Of a stretch of 64,000 nucleotides of DNA, positions 8,505 through 18,533 are shown piece after piece (positions within the stretch are counted from its first letter, which is position 1; each line of letters opens with the position of its first letter). The position numbers and the translations under genes are program-made. The notes under the pieces were generated by a model. It was not told the origin of the DNA and searched no databases. It was given only the letters and a program-made list of their open reading frames with translations. This DNA is from Diacronema lutheri (Eukaryota; Haptophyta; Pavlovophyceae; Pavlovales; Pavlovaceae): assembly GCA_019448385.1 (NCBI GenBank), contig JAGTXO010000028.1, positions 186,001 to 250,000 of the forward strand. Reading direction: 5' to 3'.

Positions 8505-11500
8505 ACAGGTGTTGCGGCCGCCTCGGCGCGCGCGGCCGCCGCTACCGCCGCGCGGCGCGTGGGCACAGCGCGCGTGGGCTGGCGCGGCGGCTGCGCGGCG
8601 CGTGGCATGTCGTTGCCGGAGGCGCGCTTGCCGTGCACGCCTGCGCCCTTGCCCGTAACGACAGTCGCCACCGGCTCGTCGCCGCGCCCGTCGTCCGCGT
8701 CGTGGGCAGACGGCGAAGCGATGGGCGACGGGAGAGCGCCCACGCCGCGCGCTCGCGGCGTGGGCTCAGAACCGGCGCGACCGGTCGTGCGCCCACTCGC
8801 GCGGCCGCTGCCTGGCGTGCCGGAAGAGTGTGTGCGCGCGCGCTTGCCGCTCGCGCCGCCCTTCCCGCCCGTCGGGCTGAGAAGAAGGCTCCCGCCCCCG
8901 CCCGCGCCTGCGCCGGTGCCCGCACCGGCCGGCGCGCGGTGTCGATCGCCGCTGCCCTCGATGACTTTAAAAGTGGGCGGCAGGCACGAGCGCGCGAGGT
9001 TGACGGGCGGATCCGCGGCCGTCGGCAGGCGCATCAGCAGCACGGGCAGGCACGTGCGCCCGTCCGCCGAGCCGCCGCCTGGCGCGACGAGTGCGCCCCC
9101 GGCCGCGCCGCCGCCATGCTGCTCGCCCCAGGTCGTGTGCTGCGCGCGCGCGCAGAGCACTGCGTGCGCAATGTCCGCCGCGACGTGCAACGCGCACGGC
9201 GCGGCCGGGTCGGGCGTCGGCGAATGGCGGTCGTAGGCGCCCTGCAGCGGCGTGCGCGCGCCGCGCGCGGGGTGCGTACGCGCGCGGTTGGCGCACACGC
9301 GTGCTGGCGCGCGGCGTGACAGGCTCGTAACAGGCTGTGTCCGCGGTCACGTGTCGACCGGTCCGCTCGCGCGCGCGCGCGCGCACGCTTGCGCAAGCCT
9401 GCGCGTGACCTCGCGGGCCGCGATGCCGCCTGCACGTGAGCAGCGCGGCGGCGCACCTTGATCGCCTGCAGGATGGCGAGCATCAGCATCACGTCGCCGC
9501 ACGAGCCGACCGCGCCATTGCCGCTCGCGCCAGTCGCGGCCAAGCCCGCGCCGCCAGTCGCGGCCAAGCCCACGCCGCCACTCGCGCCCCCGCCGGAGAG
9601 GACGAGCGTGCCAACGGGCGCGCCGCCGTCGCCGTCTGCAGCGGCGGCCGCCGCCGCGGCCGCAGCGGCGCTGCCGCCGTCCTTGCCGCCGAGCATTGCA
9701 AAGAAGCTCGCGAAGACACCTTGCGCGTCGGCGTAGCTGCAGTGACGGCGACGCGCGCGGCGCGCGCGGCGGCGAGGCGGAAAGAGTGGCGGGACGCCGA
9801 CAGTGGCGGGCGGCGTGGGAAGCGCGCGCGTCAGCCGACGCATCGCATGGCGCACGGCGCGCCGCGGCGCGCCGCGGCGCGGAGCGCGACGCACGACTTT
9901 GCGGTTGCGTCCTCGTCGATGAGCGACGCGTCGCGCGAGACGAGCCACACGAGCCACGGCAGCGCGATCTCGGCGAGCAGGCCGATGCGCCGACCTGCTG
10001 CGTTGCCGGGACCGGCGGCGATGGCTGCGGCGCCTGCGCTGCTCGACGCGGCGCGCTGCGCGACCGCGGCCGCAGCGGCGGTTGCGCGCAGCTGGCGCGT
10101 GTACGCGGCGGCGCCGTCCTTGGCCGCGCGCCGCACGTCGCGGTGGCGAGACGCGAGCCCGGTGAGGACGCACGCCAGGAGGTGAGCCGGTAACGGCAGG
10201 CGCAGCGTGCGCGCGAGCGGCAGCCGTGCCGGCACGCGGAACGGCGCCTTGGTCAGGCGCGCGCGGAGCTTGCGCACGGCGAGCGCGCCGACCTGCGCGT
10301 CGTCGTCGCCCGCCAGCCAGCCCAGCGCGTGGAACTCGACCGCGCTCAGCCTTGCGCGGACCGCATCCATCGTGAGGGCACGGCCGAGGGCGCTGAGAGC
10401 GGCAGCGACGAGGCACGTGCGCGCGGCGGACGGCGGCGCGCTCGAGCCGAGCACGCTCGTGAGCGGGCGGAGCGACGGGAAGTCGCCATCGCTCTCACAG
10501 GCCGCGGCGCCGTCGTCCGCACCGCCGGCGATCGGCGCGCCGGCCGCGCGCGCGCCCACAGCCGCGGCGTGCGCGGCGAGCGCGGCGCCATACAACCTCA
10601 GCCACGGCGCAGCTGCGGTCGCGAGCTTGAACGCCTCCGCGCGCGGCACGGCCGTGCGCTCCGCCGCGCCGAGCGCCGCGGCGCCAAGCGCCGCGGCGCG
10701 CGCGCACAGCCGCGCTCGGTACGGAGCGAACGCGGCGGGCGCCAGCACGCAGAGGCGCTTGAGGGCCAAAAGGGCGCCGGCGGCGCGCGGCTCGGACGGG
10801 CGAGCGAGCGCGAGCGCGGCGAGCGCGGCGCAGAGCTCGCGCGACGCGTCCGCCGTCTCGTGCTGCGCGACGTACTCGGCGACGAGCTTGGGCAGTGCGC
10901 GCGGCGCCGTGCCCGACGCGCCGGAGCCACCGCCACCGCCGTCCGTCGCGTGCACGCCGCCGCCGCCGTCCGCGCCGTGCGCATCAGCCGCGTCGGCTGT
11001 GGCGTGCGCGCGCGGCGCGACGATCGTTGCCCAGCTGACGAGCGCGGCCAGCGTCTCAGCGGGCAGCGCCGCGCGCGCGCTGGCCGCGCTGGTCGCCACC
11101 GCCGCGCCGGTGCGGGCACGAGCGCCGCTGCTCCCGCCGCTGCCGGCGGCCGCCGTCGTCGCCGGCGCGCCGGCGGATGCTGGGCCGGGCACGTGCGCGC
11201 CGATTGCCAGAAGGACGGCGAGCTCGCCTCCGCCACCGCCGCCGCGACCGCCGCCGCGACCGCCGCCGCCACTGCCGCCGCCGCACTCCAAGCTCGAGCC
11301 GAGCGCGTCGAGCGCGCGTGGCGTGAGCGCGGCGGCGAGCGCGGCCGCGCCGCGCGGCCAGCGCGGCGCGAGCATCGGCGCGACGTGCTCGGCGGCGGCC
11401 TCGAGCAGCGGCCACAGCGCGCGCGTGCGCGCGGCGCGCGCGCTGAGCGGCGGCGTCATCCGCTGCGCTGTGCGCGAGGTGACCGGCGCGCGCGGCATGC

Positions 11501-14500
11501 GCGCGCCAAAGTCAAAGTCCGAGCCGGCGTCCGAGCCCGCCGCGCCCGCGCCCGCGTCCACGCTCTCGCGATCGCCGTCACCATCGCCGTCAGCGGCACC
11601 GTCGCCGCCGTCGTCGTCGCCGTCGTCGGCGGAGGAGTCGCCGTCGTCGGCGGCGGCGCCGGGCGCGCGCTCGAGCCGAACGATCGGGCGCAGCGCAGCG
11701 CCGGCCATCGCCGGCCACACGAGCGACGGTGTAACGGCCATGAGCGCGGCGTCGAGCGCGGCCGCCTCCCCTCCGCCCAGGTGCCCCTTGAGCAGCGCGC
11801 GCAGCTCGGCGCCCATCGTGCGCGCGGCGCCGAGGTCGGTCGTAGGCGAGGCGAGGGCGCGCAGCGCGCGCGAGATGCGCGCGTTGCGGTTCGTCGCGAG
11901 CGAGCGCCACAACTCGGCGTGCGCGGCGTGCGCGCGGCCGTCCGAGCGCGGCGCGACGGCGGCGGTGAGCGCGCGCGCGGCGGCGGCGAGCCGGTCGGCC
12001 GCGCTCGGCGCGCCGCGCGCGTCGGGCGCGACGACGAGCGCGGTGCCAGCGCCCGCGCCCGCGCCGCCCTTGGCCTTGGCCGCCGCGAAGAGCGACGGCA
12101 CCGTGCCCTTGCCACCGCCGCCTCCGCCGCCCACCGCGCCGCCCGCATGAACCTCCTCCTTGGCCTCAACCCACGCGCGCAGCGCGGCCTGCGCGCGCGC
12201 CTTGCTCCGGACGACGGCGCAAAGCAGCGCCGCGCACGGCGCGCTGAGCGAGGCGCTGAGCGCGCCGAGCGCGCTCGCGCGCGCCGCCTCCGCCTCGGGC
12301 AGCAGCTCGCACGTGATGAGCTGCTCCGCGTCGCGCACGCCGGCGGCGCAGTCGGCGCGCAGGCCTGCGAGCAGCGCGGACGGCAGCCACGCGACCGCGC
12401 GCGCGTTCGCCGCGGCCGCCGCCGCGCGCGCCGCTCCGGTGGCAGCCGCGCCGGGCGGCGCGGCAGCCACGTCGCCTTCCGCCCATGCCATCGCGCCGTG
12501 CGCGCGATAGAGCCCGCACAGCAGCTCGCGCGCGCGCTCGGCCACGCAGCGCTTCTTGTCCCGCGCGCGCGCGGCGACGTCGCGCAGCACGTCGGCGGGC
12601 AGCATGGCGGGGCCGGCCTCGCCGGCCCAGCCGACGAGCGCGTCGACGGCGGCCTCGCGCACCGCCTCGCTCGGGTCGAGCAGCCGCGCGCGCGCCGCGT
12701 TGATCACGCCCGCGCCGAGCCGCGCGGCGATCGCCGCCGGCGCGTCGGCGGGCGCGCCGATGCCGCCCGCGCCGCCGTCGCCGCCGAGGACGACGGTGGC
12801 ACCCGCGGCGTGCGAAAGCGCGCGCAGCCAGCCGGGCACGTGCTCGATCGTCGCGACCCTCACCGCCTCCGACGCGTCATGCATGCGCGAGACGAGGGAC
12901 TCAAAGAGCTCCTTGTAACCCACCGCGACGCACGCGCCCGCACCCGCCGCGCCGACCCCGCCAGTCGCGCCCGCGCGACAGTCCTCCATTGAGGACGAGT
13001 CGTCGTCGAGCTGCGCGCGCGCGCCGCGCGCCGCGCCCGACGGCGTCGACGACGGCGCGCCGACGGCGGAGGACGCGAAGATGCGGCCGAGCAGCTTGCA
13101 CGCCGTCAGCCGCGACGGCTCGGCGGGCGCCTTGAGCTGCAGCTCGAGCCTCGGAAGCACCGACACGAGAAGGAGTGGCGCGCAACTCGCGAGCTCGAGG
13201 ATGAGGGCGTGTGTCCGGCGCAGCGTGCACTCGTCCGCGCGCATCGCCACGTCGGCGCCGGCGCCGGAGGCCGGCGCGCCGTCCGTCGCGCCGGGCGGCT
13301 TGCCCGCGCGCCGGCCGCGCCCGTCGCGCGCGCCGCCGGCCGCGGCTGCGCCCGCCGTGCGCGTGCGCCTGTTCGGGAGGGGGTCTTCATCGTCCAACGC
13401 CATGCCGTCGTCCGCGCCGTCGTCGGCGTCGGCAGCGGCGGCGTTGCCGGCGCGAGCGGACGCGCCAGCAGCCGCCGCATCGCCCTCCGCCTCGTCGCCC
13501 TCCGCGAAGAGCACGAGCGTGAAGTACTCGGCGACGACGGGCGCGAGAAGGCCCTCGGCCGAGCGGAGCACTCGGCGCGCGAGCTGCGCCGCGGGCGCGC
13601 CGTGCTCGCCGGCGGCGGCGGCGCGCGCGCCGACGGCGCTCGGCGCGTGGAGCGGGCGGAGAAGGATGGTGAGGAGCGGCGCGGGCACCGACTCGAGCTC
13701 ATCCAGGATCGAGTACATGATGTCGTGCCTGCGCGGTCTCGCGGCGCGCGCGCCGAGTCGGCGGCAGGGCGCGCGCGGGGCGGGGCGCGGCGTGGCGCGC
13801 GCGTGCGCGGCCAGCGGAGTGAGCGGCGCGCGCAGGGCAGGGCTGAGGGGCGTGGGCGATGCTCGAAGCAAATGCCGCCGCCGCCTTCCTTGGGTGGACC
13901 CCTGTGCGCGCCTGCCTGCCACACCCTGCCCGAGGCATGCACACGCCCGCTCCGTGCGGACACGCGCGCGAGTGCGTCACGCCGCTCGCCGCGCGGCGCG
14001 CACATGGCGGCCTCGATCTTGATGGAGTGCTGCGCGCGAATGGCGTCAAAGAGCGCAGAGAAGAGCTCGGTGATCTCGGTGAGCAAGTCGAGCTCGATGA
14101 GGAGCACGAACGCCTTGACGAGCGCGAGCTTCTCGAGGAGGCTCTCGAGACGCCTCTGCCGATCGCGCGGCGCGCCGCCATCCTTGAGACCGCGCAGCTG
14201 CGCAATGAAGAGGCGGAAGACCTGGTGCAGCACGTCCGCGTCGAACGGCGCCTCCGGCGCGTAGATGCGCAGCACGTCCGCCAGGCAGCATGCGACGAGC
14301 AGCCGAACCTCCTCGTCGGCGTGCGAGCGCAGACCGGCGAGCGCGCTTGCGGTCTGTGCGTACAGCTCGTGCTCGTCGGTCTGCTCGAGCTCCTTGAGCA
14401 CGCCGGCGAGCGTCTGTGTGGCGAGGCAGCGCGTGCGTACGCCGCCGCACGAGCACAACGACGCGCGCGCGGCGCAACGCGGCCGAATGAGGCAGGCGCG

Positions 14501-14638
14501 CGGCATGGTCGCGCGCTCGGCGGCGAGGGGAAGAGTGGCGCGCACCTTGAGGCGATCAACGAGCGCCTTCTTGTCCTTGATCACCGCGGGCAAGTAGTCG
14601 CGCGCGAGCACCGTGTGCAGCGCCACCGCGCCCTCCAT
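7721..14638 (-). CDS. PDS5: Sister-chromatid cohesion protein PDS5
   Basis: Five exons are proposed on the minus strand: 14638-14546, 14413-14004, 13728-9892, 9736-9457 and 9241-7721, about 2046 residues against roughly 1300-1450 in animals. Diagnostic PDS5 stretches are DEEVRLLVACCLADVLRIYA and LVKAFVLLIELDLLTEITEL in exon 2, then MHDIMYSILDELESVPAPLL across the next junction. The long third exon holds HEAT repeats separated by Ala/Gly-rich inserts. Exons 4-5 match the end of the helical repeats. The tail is basic, has a run of 12 Asp near 8470-8500 and ends in Lys/Arg-rich segments, as in other PDS5 nuclear tails. PDS5 binds the cohesin ring with WAPL or acetylated SMC3 to control loading, release and cohesion. 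The last 400 bp could hide one more intron. Its ATG is 92 bp from that of the zinc-finger gene at 14731. Confidence 0.9.
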
Positions 14639-14730
14639 CCGCGCGGACACAGCCAAGCTGGGCGGACTTTTGGCGCGCACCCCACCGGCTCCGGCTTTTG
14701 AGGAGGCCGGACAAGGGCAGCCTTGCCGGA

Positions 14731-17700
14731 ATGGCCGGCGGATTTGACCGCGGCTGGGCGGAGGAGGACGCGAGGCGCTCGGACGTCGACGAGCCGTCGG
14801 GAGCAGACGCGGAGCTGTGCCCGTGCTGGCGCTGCAAGCGGCTTTTTGCCGCGTACCGCCTCGAGCGGCACGAGCACGCGTGCTCGCTCGCCGCGCGCCC
14901 GCGCGCGCGGTGGGACGGCGAGCGCCACCGATGGCACGACACGGACAACGCGCCGTTCGTGCGGCTGCGGCGCGAGCGCGCCGAGCGCAAGTCGTCCGAG
15001 CAGCTTGCGAGCGAGGTGGCCCGCGAGCTCCGCCGCCGACGCGAGTCCCTCCGCGCGTGGCGCGCCGATAGCGCCATCACGCGCCGCGAGATGCGCGCGC
15101 ACCGCTTTACGTTCCGTGCCCAACTGGCGGTCTGCGCCGACGGCCAAGGCTCGGGCACGCGCGGCGGCACAGACTCGACGCTCGCGACTCGTGCGCACAA
15201 GCTCGATCAGTGCGTGGTGCTCGAGCCCGCCTGCGCGCGCGCGCTCGGCTCGCCGAGCTCGCCACCGGCGCGCCCGGCGAGCGCGGAGCCTAGGTCCGCG
15301 CGCGCGAGCGGCGCGCACGGCGGGCACGCCTTTCTGCTCGCGCGGAGCGGCGGAGGCGCGGCGGCGGCGAGGCGCGATCCGCACCGCTCGCCGCGCGCGT
15401 CGGTTGAGCGCTCGCCGCCGCTCGTCTCGCCACCGCCGGCCTCGGAGCTGGCAGCTGCCGGCGGTGGCGAGAGCGCCGCGCGGCGATCGGGCGGGTTCGG
15501 CAGGCAGGAGGGCGCGGCCATGCTGCCGGAGCGCAGTCGGCACTCCGCCGACTCGCCGCTCCCGCCGCCTCCGCCGCCGCAGCCCGCCGCGAGCACGCGC
15601 CGCTCGGACGTGCGCGAAGACGCGGGCGAGGAGGCGCTCACTTTTCAAAACGGCGCCGCGCACGAGCAAATCCCCGCCTTCTCGCCGCGCGGCAGCGCGC
15701 GCGCGCCGCTCTCGCAGCTTGCGCGTCCGCACACAGCCGATGACGGCGCGCGCGTCGAGTGCCCCCACTGCGCGCGCAAATTCAGCATGGCTGCTGCCGA
15801 ACGCCACGTTCCCGTCTGTGCGCGCGCGTTGCACCGCGCTGCGCGCGCCGCGCCGTCGAGCGCGCACGCGCGCGCGCCGCACGAGGCGGCCGAGCCGCGC
15901 GCCGCGCGCGCACGCCGTGCGAGCGCTGGCACGGTGAGAGGCAGCGCCGGCGCGCGCCGCCCGGTCGCCGAGGCGATGTCGGGGCAGGTTGCGTCGTTGG
16001 CGGCGCTCGGCGCCTGCGCGGCGCGCGGCGCGCACGCCGCGCTCGGATCGCCACGCGCGCCGGCGCGCGCGCGCTGTGCGGAGCGCGGCGGCGGGCACGG
16101 TGCCACGTGCGGTGCCACGTGCGGTGCCGCTGCTGGCAGCACGTCAGCGCGTCTTGGGACGCAGGCGGCCGCCGGCCGCGCTGCCGCTGAGCGGCCGCGC
16201 GCGCAGAGCGCGGGGCGAATCCGCCCCGCGTGGGGTCCAACGGTGACGCTGCCCCTGTTTGCCGAGCCCGAGCCGGCTCGCGCGACGCAAAGTGCGCCGC
16301 TCGATGCGCAAGACGTGGGCGCGGCGCGTGGCGCTCAGGCACAGGCGTCCCAACTGCCTGCGCCCGGCGCCGCGGCAGTGCAGCGGCACTTTGGTGGCGC
16401 AGATGCACTGGCGGCGCCAGTCGGTAGGGTGGAGGGCGCTCGCGCGCTGGGCGGCGAGCTGAGAGGCGGATCGCTGCGCGGCGGCCGGGGCGGCGCGGCA
16501 GCCGCGGCGTCGTCGGCGCTGCGTCAGATGGCCGAGGCAGCGATCGAGGCGGAGGCCGAGGCCGAGGCGAAGGCCGAGGTCGAGGCGAGGGCGGAGGCGG
16601 AGGCGGAAGCGGGGGCGGTGGCGGTGGCGCGCGCGCAGACGGCGGCTGCCGAAGTGGAAACGGACGCAGAGGCGGAGGCCGACGCGGACACTGACGTGGA
16701 CTCGCACAGTCAGGGTGCGCACAGTCAGGGGGTGTCGGACACGCGCGCGCGCGCGCGCGGCGCGCGCGAGCCCGCGACCGAGGCGCACGCGCGGGCGCGG
16801 CTGCATGCGCAGCCGAGCCGCTCCGGCGCTCTGAGTGCACGCGCATCGAAGGGCTGCGTAGGCGCGTCCAGTGTCTGCGAGCCAAGTGTCTGCAAGCAGA
16901 CTGCGACGGCGCCGGCCGCGAGCCTGCGACGCGCGCTGTCCGCTGGGCGCGTGCGGTCGCGTCCGCCGCCTGCCGCGATGCAGCCGTGGGTGGCCGAACA
17001 CGCAGAGGGCGGGGCCAAGGCGCGGGTTCAGCCGCTCTCGTTGCGTTCACCGCGCGCCGGTGTGCCGCCACGCGCCGCGCGGCCGCGTGGCGGGCCGCCG
17101 CCGCCGGCGGCTGACGGCGCGGCGATGGCGGCGGAGGTAACGACTGGCTACGTCGCCTGCGCGCGCGCCGATGCGGGCGCGATGGGCGTCGCGCGCGCGA
17201 GCGACGGGGGCGACGAGGGCAGCGCGCGGCGTGGAGCCGCGTCCTTGACCGTTGCGTCCATGACCGTTGCGCAGCTCCGTGCGCGCGGCTCGTCGGCGGC
17301 GGCTCGGGTGCCCGGCGTCGCAGGCGAACACGCGGAGCCGAGCATGGGCGTCGGCGCCGGTGGCACGACCGGTGGCGGGCACACAGGCCGCGACGGCGTC
17401 GCGCCGCTGGGCGTGCCTGATGCGCCCACCGCGCACACCGCGCACACCGCGCACACCCGTCAGCTGCGCGTCGCGTCGCCCACGTCACCAAGGGGTGCGC
17501 AGGCGTCCGCGCGCGCGCGCGCTCGCGCGCGCAGCGCGGGCGTGGCGAGCCGCGTGCGCGCGCGCGACTCGGTGGTGGCCGCAGACGCATGGCGGGCGCC
17601 GGCGCGTGGCTTGTGCGGCGCCTGCGTCGGAGCCGGGGCGAACGGCGCAGAGCCGCCGGCGGAGCACGGGCGCGACTTGACGATCGCGAGCGCCCACAAC

Positions 17701-18201
17701 GCCGCGGCGGCCACTTTGCCGCCGCCGCGCGTGGCGGGGATCGCCGATGCCGCAGCACCGCCCGGAACGGTTGTAACGGCCATGCGCAACTTTTTCGCCG
17801 GACGGAGCACGGCGCAGCCTGTCGAGGGCGCGGAGCCGAAACCGTCGCCCGCACTGCACGCGAGCGTTTCAAGCCTGCCGCGCCCGCGCTTGGTGAGCGC
17901 GCGCGCGGTCGAGCAGACAGGCGCGCGCGACGCGTTGAGCGACGCGTGGGACCGCGGGCGCATCGCGGAGCGGGTGGCCGACACGGCCGCAGTTCGCCGG
18001 TCAGCGCCCGAGATCGTCGCCGACGTTGCGCCGGGCATGCTCCTCGCGGCGGAGGGCGCGGCCAAGTTTGGCTGGCGGCGCGAATCGTACATCTCGCGCG
18101 CGCAGTCGCCGCTGATGGCGCGCAAGCCGCCGCCGCCGCCGGCGGCGGCGGCGGCGCTGGCAATGGCAGCGCGGCGGACGGCCGAGGCCGGCGCACGTTG
18201 A
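14731..18201 (+). CDS. Large C2HC zinc-finger protein (ZC2HC1-like fingers)
   Basis: An uninterrupted frame of about 1156 residues from MAGGFDRGW; an in-frame ATG at 14698 is also possible. It has two C-x2-C-x11-H-x3-C fingers. Finger 1 is CWRCKRLFAAYRLERHEHAC (residues 32-51) and finger 2 is CPHCARKFSMAAAERHVPVC (about residue 345). This spacing is typical of the zf-C2HC_2 family, including ZC2HC1 proteins, which are often abundant in ciliated organisms. Between and after the fingers the protein is Ala/Arg/Pro-rich and probably disordered, with an imperfect Glu-Ala tract near 16540-16690 (acidic EA/DA repeats). Its 3' end is followed 333 bp later by the kinase gene. Molecular role unknown. 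The zinc-finger call is firm; absence of introns over 3.4 kb is not certain. Confidence 0.7.
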   Translation: MAGGFDRGWAEEDARRSDVDEPSGADAELCPCWRCKRLFAAYRLERHEHACSLAARPRARWDGERHRWHDTDNAPFVRLRRERAERKSSEQLASEVARELRRRRESLRAWRADSAITRREMRAHRFTFRAQLAVCADGQGSGTRGGTDSTLATRAHKLDQCVVLEPACARALGSPSSPPARPASAEPRSARASGAHGGHAFLLARSGGGAAAARRDPHRSPRASVERSPPLVSPPPASELAAAGGGESAARRSGGFGRQEGAAMLPERSRHSADSPLPPPPPPQPAASTRRSDVREDAGEEALTFQNGAAHEQIPAFSPRGSARAPLSQLARPHTADDGARVECPHCARKFSMAAAERHVPVCARALHRAARAAPSSAHARAPHEAAEPRAARARRASAGTVRGSAGARRPVAEAMSGQVASLAALGACAARGAHAALGSPRAPARARCAERGGGHGATCGATCGAAAGSTSARLGTQAAAGRAAAERPRAQSAGRIRPAWGPTVTLPLFAEPEPARATQSAPLDAQDVGAARGAQAQASQLPAPGAAAVQRHFGGADALAAPVGRVEGARALGGELRGGSLRGGRGGAAAAASSALRQMAEAAIEAEAEAEAKAEVEARAEAEAEAGAVAVARAQTAAAEVETDAEAEADADTDVDSHSQGAHSQGVSDTRARARGAREPATEAHARARLHAQPSRSGALSARASKGCVGASSVCEPSVCKQTATAPAASLRRALSAGRVRSRPPPAAMQPWVAEHAEGGAKARVQPLSLRSPRAGVPPRAARPRGGPPPPAADGAAMAAEVTTGYVACARADAGAMGVARASDGGDEGSARRGAASLTVASMTVAQLRARGSSAAARVPGVAGEHAEPSMGVGAGGTTGGGHTGRDGVAPLGVPDAPTAHTAHTAHTRQLRVASPTSPRGAQASARARARARSAGVASRVRARDSVVAADAWRAPARGLCGACVGAGANGAEPPAEHGRDLTIASAHNAAAATLPPPRVAGIADAAAPPGTVVTAMRNFFAGRSTAQPVEGAEPKPSPALHASVSSLPRPRLVSARAVEQTGARDALSDAWDRGRIAERVADTAAVRRSAPEIVADVAPGMLLAAEGAAKFGWRRESYISRAQSPLMARKPPPPPAAAAALAMAARRTAEAGAR

Positions 18202-18533
18202 GCCAGATTCCGCTCGGCACACCGAGCCCTAGGCCCCAGCCGCCACCGTGCATTCAGCCTTCACCCCGAGCCCCCCGCCGCCCCCATCCCTGCCCAGCCA
18301 GGCGCTGCCGTGCCCAGCGCGCCGCGGCCCGCCGCCAGCGTGCCAAGCGCCGCGATGCCGCCCGCGCGGCCTCGCGCGCGCGCCTCGCCGTCCACAAACC
18401 CACCGACCGAGAAGTACGTTACAGCATCGTAGGTAATTACTCAGGTTCCATTGGGCCATTGGCTCAGGTCGCGTCAAGGCCGCGAAACGTCGGCAGCGTT
18501 GGGGGAGGGCTGCAGCCTAGCTATCCCACGGCG
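18202..18533 (+). other. Spacer between zinc-finger and kinase genes
   Basis: No gene seen. It contains a relatively AT-rich patch at about 18410-18470 and presumably the kinase promoter and 5' leader. Confidence 0.5.

Noticed and set aside
10207-12992. Long plus-strand open frames of 600-900 codons opposite PDS5.
   Set aside because: They are Arg/Ala/Ser-rich antisense shadows. The minus strand has HEAT-repeat similarity and coherent splice phases.
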